Shown here in pieces: positions 1-12,371 of a stretch of 64,000 nucleotides of DNA. The stretch spans positions 2,790,001 to 2,854,000 of the forward strand of contig CM056878.1 in the NCBI GenBank assembly GCA_029876055.1, written 5' to 3'. The notes under the pieces were generated by a model that did not search any database, was not told where the DNA came from, and saw only the letters and a list, made by a program, of their open reading frames with translations. This DNA comes from Madurella fahalii. Lineage: Eukaryota > Ascomycota > Sordariomycetes > Sordariales. Made by a program: the position numbers and the translations under genes. Numbering within the stretch: the stretch's first letter is position 1; each line of letters begins with the position of its first letter.

Positions 1-1784
1 GCTGCGCCCACTTGCATTTCCGCGGGTCAGGGCGCCAAGACTGCTGGAGCTGCCCCTAGTTGCGATAGCTTTGTCCTTGATGCTACTGCCCCTGTAGGTA
101 GAGACGTACGAGTCGCGATCGACCTGCTCATCGAGAACAAGGGTTTGATCGACGGCGAGGCCTACCAGCGACAAGCTCTTTCTCCCATTGTAGTTGGGGT
201 TGGTAGTTGTGTCGTCTGCTTCAACCAGGCCACGCTCAACGTCCTTTTCGAGTTTCAAGAACGTCTCTACATCGACAAGCATCTCAGGCCAGGCTCCGGG
301 GGACGCGGGCGGGCGACCAAGGATATCAGGGGCACGGCCCGGCGAATCTGGAGGGGTCTTCATCCCGGAGGGCTCGGACGAGTTCTCCGTGGCAGGGATG
401 GTTTGAAGAAGTCTCCAGACGCGGACTTTTCGGTCCGCTGACACGCCGGCGAGCGTCTTCACCTGTTTCAGGAAGTTGTGGTAACCAAAGGAGGTGCTCT
501 GGACGACCACAGGAGGCGCTGGCTTCTTCAACTTGAGCTCCTGCTCCACTGGAATGGGGCTTGTTGCAGACCATAGGCGGTGGATCGTGAAGACGGGGGG
601 GTGGAACTCGAACTGGATGGTTGGGAGGCTCACAGGATCAGGCGCTGTGTTGTGAGCGAGTCGGACGATGGGCGATTGTCCAGGAGCCAAGCCATACCAT
701 GACATGAGGAGATCCCAGGCGTCCTTGGGGAACAGCTCAAAGTTCTCCGTGTCCATGCCCGGCTTTAACTTGACGCAGAGTGCCCCGTTGGAGTCTGTGA
801 ATATGGCTTGGATGATATCCGAGTTGTCAACCGGACCTAGCAACCCTTCCGAGGGTTCCTTGCTGGCATGCTTCGCATCAGATCCGAAAGCCTGTGCCCG
901 ACCGAGCCATTGACGAGACACGAGATAGGCCTCCTCGCCTTCTTTCGCAGGGGTCTCGGCAAAGGCCTTGACGAGTGTCTCGATAGTCTTGATTTGTTGG
1001 TCGAGCGGGGGAACGTCTGCCGGAACGATCAGCACAGGGGGTTCGCTAGGATGATGTGAAGGGGGAAAATATTACCGGTCCGCAAGGGCAATTCAGCCTT
1101 CATATTCTCATCAGAGGCCGCGGCCCCTGGCTTGCCATCTTGTTGCCTCGACGCTTGATCCAGCTCATTTCTTTGCGAGTCTGGGGCGGTGATCATATCC
1201 ACGTCCTCCCTCGCGTCCGCACTCTCCTTCTCTATTTCCATGCTGGATGCTCGGCGCTTTAACGGAGAGGAGGATCGCTGGGGGGTATCGGCAGAGCCGC
1301 CCATCAGAGCGCGTCGGGCCGAGTGGAGGACTGGAGACTGGTTCCCTGCGGGCCCGTCCTCTGACGGCTGCAGGGTCGGGCTGGAGTCGACCAAATCGGC
1401 GCTCCGGTCGTAGTCGATAGACAAGTCGGCCGAAGCCGCACAGGGGGAGCTCGCGGCGGAAGACGGGGAGTCAGCGAAGGAACTGCTGTGTGTCTGCAGG
1501 CGGGGCGGGACGCCGGAGCGGGGGAGCGAGTCGGCACGAGCGAAGGTGGGCGTGCTAAGGCCAGATGTCGAGGCTGCCGAAAAGGAGAAGGAGGGATCGG
1601 CGTCTTCTTCAGTTGAGGGCAGCACCAAGTCGTCGGGCTTGCTGTGCTCCCTGGTCACCTGGCGGGTAATCCTCCGTTTCTTTTGGGAAGACGTGGTGAA
1701 GGCGAGCTGCCTGTGCAGCTCTAGGGATGCCGGCTCGGAGAGTGTCGAGTTGCGCAGAAGGCGGTCGAGGAACGAGGCCGAGCG
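1..1784 (-). CDS. ubp12: Ubiquitin carboxyl-terminal hydrolase, Ubp12/USP15 type (partial at both ends)
   Basis: Deubiquitinases of this family remove ubiquitin from proteins with a papain-like Cys/His domain. Visible exons are 1076-1784 and 1-1016; the intron 1017-1075 (59 nt, GTAATA...GCAG, branch-like CTGAT) restores frame. The first part is a Ser/Pro-rich disordered region. Exon 2 opens with a DUSP-like domain containing YLVSRQWLGRAQAF, then a ubiquitin-like stretch (FGYHNFLKQVKTLAGVSADR, VRVWRLL). Translation runs off the left edge just after a Gly/Ser-rich linker, where the family's Cys box begins, so no catalytic residue is in the window. The open frame continues upstream of 1784 but has no usable in-frame ATG. 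A strong acceptor (CTCTCACAG) at 1785 suggests one or more 5' exons at higher coordinates that I could not place. Family assignment is strong; the 5' end is unresolved. Confidence 0.8.
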
Positions 1785-3575
1785 CTGTGAGAGGACGGGC
1801 GCAAACGGACCAGTTGTGACAGCAATGACGGACAGCACGATGATGCGAAGGGCCGAATTCTCGGGTGCATCAGCGGCCAACAGGCAGGCAGTCTGTCTCG
1901 TGTCTAGGATCAGCGGCGGGCGGCGAAGCGAAGCGACGGCTGGCGCTGGCGCATTTCCTTGCAGTCTGATGTTAATTTTCGCACTGACGCGAGTGGCTGT
2001 CTCGAGACGTCCTTAGAATAGGTGAACCCGGCTCAGACAGCAAGCCTGTGCAACCTGGGCATGCGACTGTGTTGTTGCACCGAGTCACTTCTTCAGGAGA
2101 TTGGGAGAAAGGAAAGTCGGCGGTATTAGCAAAGTAACAACCCTCCAAGTTTTTCTGCCTGCTTCCGAGTGGGATCGGGTGGGGAACCACAGCACCTTCC
2201 CTCAGCAAAGGCGGTGTTGGCAACAATGCCCTTTCTAAGAGCCTCAGCTTCAGCCCTGAGGGAGAGGATGTCTTTTATTCCTCTGGAAGCCCAGCAAGAC
2301 GTGGAAGTGTAATCCGCGCCAGCCTCGGATCTTTGGGCACGGCGAGTGGCAAAGAGCGTTGTTTCGTTCACTTGGCTCAGTCTCGGGTCGGGTCTTAACT
2401 ATTCGCACGGTGGATGTTTTCAGTTGTCGGTTGCGGAGATGGGGGAAAGTTGGGCTTGGAGGAAGCTGATAGAAGCGTGAAACTCGCCTGTCGGCCCGCC
2501 CAGCTACGCGCCACTTATTCATGCACAAACACAACCGCCCCGAATCCCCTAACGTTCCATTACTGTGCACATGTACTGTGTCTTGTCGACACCACAGAAG
2601 ATACAGTGTCCGGCCTATTCAAGCAGCAATCTTTACTCTGGGAAAAAAATTATTTTTTTTGAACAATAGGCATTTCCTACAACCATCATAAATCCCGTAA
2701 CATAGATAAGAGATTTTCTATTTTATTTTTTGAGTTCTTTTAGAGAACGCCTCTTGGGACTAGAAGCAACATCCTACTCCGCATACCTTGCCGTAGCCTA
2801 AGCTTAGCCAAGAGCATTAGGAGCGAAGGGAAGAAAGGGGAGGGGGCAAAAGTAAGATAAAATAAAATAAAATAAATTCAAAATATAGTATAATAGTATA
2901 TGATTTAGAAAAGAAATAAAGGAGCCGTCGGTTCCATATTCTTCTTCAACGTCTATGTAAACTACAATAATTACTGGCGAGAAATAGCGGCGTGTGTGAC
3001 GTCCCTTCCGGTCTAGCAAGACACTCTCTTTTGCTATTAGAGCCAGCGACGTAGCTGCGTTTATGTGTGTCCTGTAACCTTGTTGACGTAATAGTCCATT
3101 GTCCTCGCTGCCCAAGTATGCAACGGCCCTGTTGAGCCGGGACTCAAGAAAGCTGCAATAGGCGCGGCTAAATATTCCGATGGACTTGGATATACTGTGA
3201 AAGCCGAGATCTCTATGTCACTCCATAAGGTAATCCGTATCCAATCAATCTTATCTACCTTTACATCAATCTGCAGCAGGCACTGAATGCAGGTTTGTAA
3301 CACAACGCAAAATGCTGTATTGTCTATCTAATATGACAATGATCGATGTCCATGACCATATGTCGTCCATGCGTACGACATGCTCGGTCACACCCACGGT
3401 CCTGGGTGTCAAAACAATGCCCATTTCGCATCTATCGTATTGATCAATTAGTATCTCCGCCGAGGTGCCACTCCATCCATGGCTCCCCTGGTCTTGAAGT
3501 CTTTAGATCCCTCTATCCAGTCTCCTTTTCTATACGCCGATTCCCCCTCGTTCCTCTCATCCCAGCCCTCAATGC
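1785..3575. other. Intergenic; probably holds the ubp12 5' exon and leader
   Basis: No recognisable coding region. It should contain the missing first exon and leader of the deubiquitinase on the minus strand, and the 3' flank of the insulysin gene. About 2640-2990 is clearly AT-rich, with T runs and AAATA tandem units near 2860-2876, in contrast to the GC-rich surroundings. I saw no transposon protein or terminal repeats there. Confidence 0.5.
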
Positions 3576-6500
3576 TCAAAGCTTTGCTTCCAAATCCTCG
3601 TATTCGCTTAAGTCCCTTACCGGGGCGGCGCCCTTGCTAGCAGCTAGACCTGACCTGAAGAGCCTAACATCCTGGATGATGACGGGAGTCGTTCCGTTTG
3701 CAGAGGGCGGCTCCGCGTCCTTGACTACTTCGTTCCTGGGCCCGTGCTCTGTATGAATCTTCCTCCACGCTTCGGCTGCGGCATCAATCTTGCCCTCCGA
3801 CACTTTCAAGTCGTGAAGGAGATAATCCCGAAGATCCGCCACCTCCTTCTCCACGTCATGGCCCGCCCCGCTGAGTCGGGTCTGTAGGTCCGTTGCCGCC
3901 TGGGCAGCGTCGGTCGCGTCCAGCCCCAGCGTCTTGATCAGTTCTGATATTTGCTTCGTCGACACGTCGCTCTTGGATTGGGCCTCCAGGTAGACAGCAA
4001 TCTTGGCCCGAGACGGCGAGCACGGGTGGATGTAGTGGTTGAAAAATTCAACCATGTCCTCCTTGGTTAGTGGCTTGATGTATGCCGCGTCCTGCTGGGC
4101 TGGATGAATGAAATGTGTTATCAGTATAAAGTGAGTGATTAGCTAATGCAGAGCATGGGCTTACCGTTATCAAAGGCATAGTACTCATTGTGGATATGGC
4201 TCCAATGTCTGTTGCTTTCCTGTTCCATGTACTTTAGACGTTCGAGACGCTTGTCGATGATGCTGCGTTTGTTGCTCTCGAACTCGGTCTCGCTCATTTC
4301 CTCGAGCGTCTTCGCCACGGTCTTGAGAAACTCGTCGATCCGAGTTTCGAGATACGGTGCCGTCTTCTCGCTTTGGATGACAAAATAAAAGCCGTACTGC
4401 GTGATGCTCGTCCATGCACCCGAGTAGACGATGTAGCCGAGCTGCTCCTTGGTACGGAGTTGATTGAAGGAGGGTTCGTGGACGATCTGGTCCAGGAGCA
4501 GCGTCTTTGCCCTCACGGTGTAATCTCCTCTGTCTCCTACGTGGAGGAAGTACTGGATGCAGTGGTTGACATTGGCCGGATCTTTAAGCGTTTTCTTCCA
4601 GATATAGTTGGACCCAGGCGGGAAGATCAACCCGCGACGGACCCGCCATTGCTGGCAAGGAAGCCCTCGCGGTTTCAGCGTAGTCTCAACCATGTCCGTC
4701 AGCTTGAGAGCATCCTCCTTGTAGAGGTTCCCATGGACGAAAATCTCCATGTGCATCTGAGCGAGCAGCTCCTTCTGAAGAGCTCGCACTGAATCCGCTG
4801 TAACGTGAGGCAGCTCGGCCTCGAGCTCCTCGACCACATACCCGGCGTCGATTGTCAACCACGACATGTAGTCCCCAATCTGCGTCCAAGGTGGGGAGAG
4901 TTCCCAGTTCCGATATCCTCTGCTGATGCGTTCCTTGATGATGGCAAACCGGTCGTCGCGAATCTCGAGATCGCGCGTGGTGATGAGTACGTGTTGCAAG
5001 AGAACTGCCAACTTGTCGTTGTAGCCCGACACCTCAATGTACAGACCTCGGGAGTCGAGCGACACGTTGTATTCCAAGCCAGCCAACTCGGCGTCGTATG
5101 AGTATTCCTCGAGCGCATCCTTTACCAGGTCCGTAAAGAGCCGTGACTTGACCCGGCTGGCTGCCGTCGCGGTTACGACTGGGGTCCTGCAGCTGACGAT
5201 GACGGTTGCCTTTGGAACCCAGAAGGTGTCGTCCTTTTTGTACCAGGTCCGGACGAGCGAGTCGTTGCGGATAATACGAGGCGCCGGTGCCGGCTCTTTG
5301 ACGTCCTTCTTCTCGACCTCCAACTTGGTGGGAACGAATTGATTCTTGTGCGGAAGATGAAGCTTGGCGGTCCGGTCCCTAGGGGCGCTCGCTGCGGCCT
5401 TCTTGATCTCGTCCATGAACTCGGCTGGGATCGTTTGGCGCGTGTACTCGGTCCCGTACCACTTCTCTTTCTGCTCCCACATTCCGGGGAAGTTTCGCGA
5501 GACGATAGTCATGCGGAAATTGTCGGGCCGCAAGTAATCAAGAGCCTCCTTGATCAGCTTGGGATCGAACTTACGCAGGAGGCTGTAACCGCTCAGTAGG
5601 TACTCGCGTGGGAGCGGCTTCTGCATGAACGAGCTGAGCTTGCTTGTGAAGCGGTAGGACTGCGTCTTCTCCCTAAACTTGAAATTGACATCGGCCAGAC
5701 CTTTTTGCTCGTCGAATATCCATTCCAGCGGCTCTGTCTCCCGCAGGAGTGCAATGTATTCAAAAAAGACCTTGACGACCTCCTTGTAATTCTTGAGTCC
5801 CTGGTACGCAGTGTGAGTTGCTTCTGTACTGTCCAACTGCTAGGAGGGATTTTCGTACCTCCTCTGTTAACGTGATTTGACATTCAAAAATATCCGGAGT
5901 GCCGGGGCTGACAGGCCATGCTCCGGCATAAAGGCCGTTAGCCCAGCCCTTCGACTTGATATATGCCATGATGCTCCCTGGGCCTTCATGACCTATGAGA
6001 TGACTGATATATCGACTAGGCTGCGACTCGTAGAGGTGATCCTGTTCCATGAACGGAAAGATGAGGCTCAGCTCCCTCGTATCCATCACCGGCTTTGCAA
6101 ATATCTGGATTCCAAGCTGATCTTTGGTAAACGGGACCACGTCTTCCCACTTATTAGGCGCTAGGTTCTGGTTCCTGACCGACGAGAACTGTTCAACGAC
6201 CCAGGACTGCAAAACATCCAAGGACTCCCTCCCGAGGACGCAGAGCTTCATACGGTTGGCCGAGTAGTGCTTCTCGTAGAACTCAATGAACTTGTCGCGG
6301 ACATTGATCCCCTTGGCCTCGGGGACCGTCTTGAGCGTCGCAAGGTTACCAGTGGAGAAATGGCAAAACGGATGTTTGGGATTCGACAACGACTTCTTGA
6401 GCTGGTGCAAACGCCACTGGTCGCTTTGTAGGTTCTTTTTGTTTTCGGAATCTACTGCGCGGAGCTCGCGATCCAGGGTGCTTTCAAGGAACAGCGGCTC

Positions 6501-7053
6501 AATGAAGAACTGGGCGAAACGGTCTAGCGCTCCCAGCAGTGGCGACGGATTCGTGGCGGAGGGTTCCTCCCCGTTGCTCGGCTTAGCAGACACTTCAAAA
6601 TGGTAGTTTGTGGATGTTGCTGCGGTGTAAGCGTTGGTCAGACCAGAGTGGGCCGAGATGTATTGATGATAGGCATTCTCAGCAGGGTACTTTTTGTTGC
6701 CCATGAAGAGGAGCTGTGACCGCCGGTTAGTGCTGCAGCCGGTATCGGGCGTGGGATGGCCCGTCCCATGTACGGAATGCACCTACATGCTCAACCGCGT
6801 GAGCCATTCCCGGCATGTCATCTTCATCACTGAAGCTCCCGACGTTGACATCCATGGCAGCACTGGCCTTGTCTGTCTTGGGATCGTGAACCAAAAGGGC
6901 CTCGAGCTGGTTGTGCAGGCGGATGACCCTATAGGACCGGTCATCGAGAGACGGGGTCTCTAGCCGGTCCGTGATAACATCGACCTTGCGGGGTGGGCTG
7001 TCCCCGGGACGCGCGCCATCCGAGGGTCGCGTATCTGGGCGCGGACTTGCCAT
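3576..7053 (-). CDS. ste23: Insulysin / Ste23-type M16 metallopeptidase
   Basis: Zinc peptidase of the insulin-degrading enzyme family; fungal members include Ste23, which takes part in a-factor maturation and degrades short peptides. Exons (minus strand): 6787-7053, 5859-6713, 4165-5800, 3576-4099, giving 1093 residues, normal for the family. Introns are 73, 58 and 65 nt. The inverted zinc motif HAVEH is at residues 85-89, split from the next family block (LLFMGNKKYP) exactly by intron 1. The third zinc ligand is Glu179 in RELRAVDSENKKN. The C-terminal half keeps IDE landmarks such as LRTKEQLGYIVYSG. The protein ends in AKL, a type-1 peroxisomal targeting tripeptide also known at the end of mammalian IDE. 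The start ATG at 7053 lies about 130 nt below a 22-nt T tract on the coding strand. Confidence 0.95.
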
Positions 7054-10000
7054 AACGGTGCGCCGACGTCAATCCGATGGCAGCAAGGAATATGTGGCTG
7101 GTCAGATGTCCGGCCAGGAATAATGTCTTCCACAAAAGACTGCTCAGATAAAAAAGAAGGGAAAAAGAAAGACCAAAAAAGAGAAGGAAAAAAAAAAAAA
7201 AAAAAAAAAGCAACAAGGCGAGTCGGCCACAGTACGAGGGGCGGTGGGGCTGGGGAAGCCGCCGAGGAGATAGGTTGGGGGAGAGGTGATGACGGTGTGG
7301 TCTGCAGAAGCCTACCTGAGTTAGCAGATGTATTGTCTGTGCGACTGTGTGGGGAACCCTACAGTGCCAGGGAAGGTTACCGACGACTTGAGTGCCGGGA
7401 AACAGCTTGGAACAAGTGCGCCGGCGGGACGGGGATGGCCAGCTGTCCGTCGTAGGCTCCGGGCTGCTCAGAATGGCGGAGCACCGAGATATCGCGCGTG
7501 GTGCGGAAAGCTGGGATTCAACCAAAAAGGGGATATGCAGGGCCTTAAGTACCGAGAAAATGAATGGCTGCCGAGTGGACGAGGAGCAGCGAAAATGCGT
7601 TCATAGATGCCACAGTAGCTTCGATCTGATAGCTCAGTACCAGGAGACCCTGGCAAGGAGCGGCTACCTTTATATGCGCGCAGGCTGACGCAGTGGTGAG
7701 AACCCGGCTGGCCCAAATGGAGGATCACTGTGTGCTCTGTCCCGGGGACCCGCAGCCGGAAGGGCGCCTCGAGAAATGACCGGAGCGGAGAGGCAACAAG
7801 CCGCTCGGCACAATGATTTTTCAACTGAGTATCAGCATCCACGGGATTGCGAGGAGAGCTTTCTCGAAAGGAACAAGGGTTCGGGCATGAAATTATCAGA
7901 TTGGGACTATAACGTATAAACCAGGGGGGAGGGGGGTACAGGGAGAAGCGGGGGGTAAGCAGAGACAATAAATGGCCCCCAGACTCCCGGTTACCTCGTG
8001 GTTGGGCACTTGATGTGCTGTCTGCTGAACTCGATCGACTCATTCGCTTGACAGCTTGGTACTGTGATAATATAACGAGGAAGACCCATAAAGAAGAGCA
8101 CCGGGGGTGTGTCGTTGCAATGCCGAACTCAACCAAGCGCCGCTCACCACAAGGTGCGACTTGTGGTAGGTGGCACCCCTGTACATATGCCGTCTGTATG
8201 TACTTGTACAAGTACCCCAGTGGCTGTCGGGGAGGTATCAGATCGTATACTGGTCTACACAGAAAAGCTCGTGATAGCAGGATGCCAACAACCTTAGGTA
8301 CGTGTGGGCAAGGAACTAGCGCGTGGGCGGGCAGGTAGCAATCGGATATCTATCGAGGCCCAACAACCAACATCACCAACGCGGGGACTGTGCAAGTAAA
8401 CAGCAAACCAACACGGGACAAGAAAACGGTGGTAACCATCATGGGATGTCTCGCGCAGGGGGAAGAGAGAGGGAGGGGGGAGGATGGAAAAAAATAAAAT
8501 AAAAAATAAAATAAAAAAATAAATAAAAATAAAAGATAGCAATCAAGGAGATGATCCGGCGTTCAAGGGGTAGAACCGGAGAAAGAAGGCTGCTGCGCTC
8601 AGTCAAGCTCCTGGTACTGTATCTAGGTACCTTGGCATGGGGAAGATGAAAGAGGCAAGAAGTGCGGGAGGAGATTAAGATGGGAACAAAGGGATATGTC
8701 GGTCGCGCATGAGGTAGGCCGCTCGGCGCTAGAAGAAACAAATGAACGTGGGATAAGAGAGATGAAAGGATCCGGCGCGCTTCCCTTGCTGGCCGAGTCG
8801 ATATCACGACGCGGGCAGCAAGCGCACATCGTTGGCCAAGGTAAGAGGCCGGCCGGCGGGTCCGGCTTCAAAACCGATCTGCCCACTAAGATAAGGGGCA
8901 GGGTATCCTGAATATCCTACGGACGACGTGAGACTTGTTGCCTGTTGCCTGGTTCAGAGCTCCCCTAATATTTGAGACGTCACAAAGTGGCTTGCGACCT
9001 TGCCGCTTGATGGATGAGCTTTCGGTCTATTTTTCATACGACTTGTGCTCCGCTGGAGAAAGGTGCGCGTGTTGATCGTGCATGGGCTGTGGGTCTGACA
9101 GGGCCTGGAGCGCTGGAGCAACAGAGGGCGCTGTGCTTAGTGCACACCTTCTCCTACCGACGTAATGTACAGAGTACAAACCATGATTACCCTGTGGCAG
9201 GGCATACCAGCGGCTTGGGGACGTCGTGGGTGTGTACCCGACCGGTGTCGTCAGATTGGCGCATCCGCTTCACAGTGTGCGTCTTCCCATTGTGCACAAA
9301 GTCACAATCATTCACATCCCATGACCCATGTAAACCCCCCCTCCCCCCCACAGAGGGGACATGTCATGACTGGGCAAATCCACCCTGGCTATCTTGGACC
9401 CATGCCATGGCTTGCTAGCCACGAGGGATGGCGTGGGAAAGCCCATGTTCATGGTGCGACCCCCGCCGTCATCCTCGAGTCCCTTTGGGTCATCCATCCT
9501 GGATCTAGTCCCCAGGAATACACCCTGGAGAAATGCATACAGAGTACATACAACACAACACCCCTTTACCGTATATCCCTTCAACAGGCGTCACCTTAAC
9601 GTCTGTGGGGACGTTGACCCGCCGGCTGCACAACGTCATGGATGAAATCGAATGCGAGAATCAGCCGAGACACAACCGTGGAAGCATTGACACGCCTGTC
9701 ATATCCATGCCAGTGTACAGTACCCCAAAAATATCAGGCCCAGGAGGTTAAAAGAGGTCAGGTTTATATTGTTGCGGCCAAACGGCCAGATTGGGGAAAT
9801 CGGGCAGAAAGAGCTCGCAGTCCTCAGCCGGCGTGTCTGCCCAATGTCCATCCAAGAAACTCGTGCTTCCAGACGGAATCTATACTAGATGTCTGTCGGA
9901 TCGCCGAAACGGGCTGCATCTCGATGGCCGCCCGCGCCAGGAGGTGCGGCAACATCTTCCGCTGGCTCCTATCCGTATCTGATGAGCAAAGCCAACCCCC

Positions 10001-12371
10001 ATCAATACCAGAACCGGCCAGGTGTTCCAGATTGAACGGCTTTGGTGAGAAGAGGCCATTCCTAGACAAGCGCATGCAGGGCATACCCGTCCGGCTCGGC
10101 TGCTATGCTCTGTCATCGACTAGCTAGAGCCACGCTACCGGAGGGGTTGCATCCCAGTGCAGGGGAGGCAATCGGACAAGGTGGGATTACGGTCTGGGCC
10201 GCGGCGCAACCCCAGATCTCTGTGTCCTGCTGAAGGCCATGCAGTACGCGAAGGGTGCTGAGGTAGGCACATGCATCCGGCTAACGACGGCATCAGGCCC
10301 GCGGCCCCTTCCAGGTAACCCCGGATGTCGCCCTTCGAAACAGCTTGACCGCCAGAGGCCCGCCAGTGCCGGAGTTACCTTCCCGTGCCTGATTCACCGG
10401 CTCATAATGGCCCTGTGGGAAAAAGCTCGCGTCTATTCCCGTTCCCGCATATTATCATTCGGATCTAACCAGGGAGCAGTCGAACCTCCTAGGGCTGTTT
10501 GGCGGGGTTGAGAACGGACAGGATTGTCCCTGTTCCCGGCACCCCACCGCCATGACACGGACCGTTGAACCTGTGAAACTGGGGGCCCGCACAGAGATCT
10601 TGCATATCAAAGAAAGGGGGCTTTTTGTCGTGGCACTCTACCATCTGACGTCGTGTCTAGTGGGGGTGAGGAAAAGCCCTGGTGCACATGACGCTGCCGT
10701 CCCTGCGACCCGTTATGGCGTCCACGGTGCCCGGAAGCGTTTGCTGCACTGGATTATTTAGAACCTGCCGCGATGCGACGCGATGTGCGAGCCGAACCAA
10801 ATCCGGCTCGAAGCTGGTTCGTGCCGGATGATGTCCTTCTATTCCCGCCCTTCCATCGGCTGCTTGGTGAACCTTGGCTTGGGGAACAGACGGGCGGGAT
10901 TAGCGGCTCGCCCTGCAGCAGACCCTGTTCGGGGATATGCGGCCGGCCGCAGCCAAGTCACGTACACCGTATTGCCGACCCCAAGGACGTCGGTTTATGC
11001 ACGTCGACATCTGGGGAGTCCGATCTGAATCTGCGATCTACAGAGAGCTCGTCCACTGTCAGCAAGACCATGGACATGGCGACCGCGACGCAACAATGCC
11101 CCTTGTTGACAGGCGCCCCGCACCACCGCCTGAATGGGCCACCCACCGACTCGCCAGGGGGGAGGCATGGTACGCATTCGCATACACACGACACCCACTT
11201 AAACCCTTATCTAGAAAGATCGCCCGGGTGCTGAGGCGCCGTCGGTCATGGCCGAGGTGCAGGCAAGAGTCGATCCGGCCCGATGCAGAAAATTATTGCC
11301 CCCCAGGTGCGCAAAATCTCCATCTGGGAAGGTTTGTTGCCATGACGTCCCAAACCCCTCCCAACCCCCTTCTCCCGGCGCGCGCGCGCCCTCGATAGCG
11401 ACACGGTGGTGGTGTCCGAACAGGCCGAAAGCGTCGAGCATGGGGTCCCGAAAGGGACAGTGCACTGTCCCGCGGACCACCATGTTGGAATCCCCAGACA
11501 AGTTCAGCCAGGTTCACAGATTTTACCCGGGTCAAAGGGGCGGCACGGCCGGTTAGGCCGCTCGAGCGGAGTTGAGTTCCAGTAATCGTCACTCGCGCGG
11601 CTCGATGTCTTTGGGCGGCGGCAAAAGGAGCGACCTGCATGCAGCCGTTTCTGCCTGGCTCTGATATAAAATTCAAACATTTCCTCCCTGTTCTAACCCC
11701 CCTCAACCATATCGACGTAGCCACTGGGTTTCGCGGCCACCGAAACTGGTAGGCGTCGCTTATGGGCAGAGACAAGACGGATACATCCTTCTTTCCGGCT
11801 TGTCATCAGGAGTCGGGCTTTTGGACCTTCGGGGAAACGGGTCTTTGGCCCCTTGAGCCGCCCTTATGCATCCTCGCCACACTTCCTCCGCAATGCTGCT
11901 ATCCGCACTTTGATTTTGTTCCATGCCTGCTGCTATCCAGGGCGGCCTGCGCCGCCGGCACGAGACGGGGATCAGGCCACGCCATATTTGCGCCTCCCCA
12001 GCAACACGCGGATAAGGCGGGATCTAGCTAGTCTCGGGTTGTCACTGCGGAAACACACATGCCTCTGAAAAGGTTCCATCCCGTCTTCTGCCGTAAAAGG
12101 CTTTGATAGTTTCTCTCCAAGGTATAGTTTTGGCTCACTAACTCGGAGTCATCGGGCATCCCTTGCAAATGATCGGGCCTGTGGGCTTTGGCATCTGACG
12201 CCATTTAAACGATACCGAGTCGTATGCTCGCGGAAACCGGCGCTGTCACGCGCCATCAAGTACGGCAATCGAACGGAGAAATCAGCCGGCGGGACGATCA
12301 GTGGAGAGATCACCAGAAACGAGTAAGAAAACCAATGCCGGCATAGCGAGCATGACGGGAGCATCCCGTCT
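7054..12371. other. 5.3-kb gene-poor intergenic region
   Basis: Lies between the 5' end of ste23 and the 3' end of mpp6. Many short open frames occur because of GC content, but none has a recognisable domain, a convincing start and consistent splice signals. Notable low-complexity spots: A22 at 7188-7209, which is a T tract in the ste23 upstream region, and an A/T stretch of AAAATA-like units at about 8486-8540. Base composition is otherwise like other intergenic DNA here. It could hold an untranslated long RNA or an extended promoter; the sequence does not show which. Confidence 0.5.
7188..7209. promoter_or_regulatory. Poly(dA:dT) tract upstream of ste23
   Basis: Uninterrupted run of 22 A on the plus strand, T22 in the sense of ste23, starting 135 bases upstream of its ATG. 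Flanking sequence (7150-7187) is also purine-rich. Such tracts disfavour nucleosomes in fungal promoters; that role here is inference. Confidence 0.4.

Noticed and set aside
2640..2990. AT-rich block that could be a RIP-mutated transposon
   Set aside because: Short, simple-sequence in character, and without remnants of transposase or terminal repeats.
7468..8211. 247-codon open frame on the minus strand
   Set aside because: Composition is typical of random GC-rich DNA; no domain, signal or splice support.
10440..10510. GGTTCGACT on the minus strand, resembling a tRNA B box
   Set aside because: T stem has a mismatch and no cloverleaf can be drawn upstream.
11293..11775. 160-codon frame on the minus strand
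   Set aside because: Arg/Gly/Pro-rich random frame; no start context or homology recognised.
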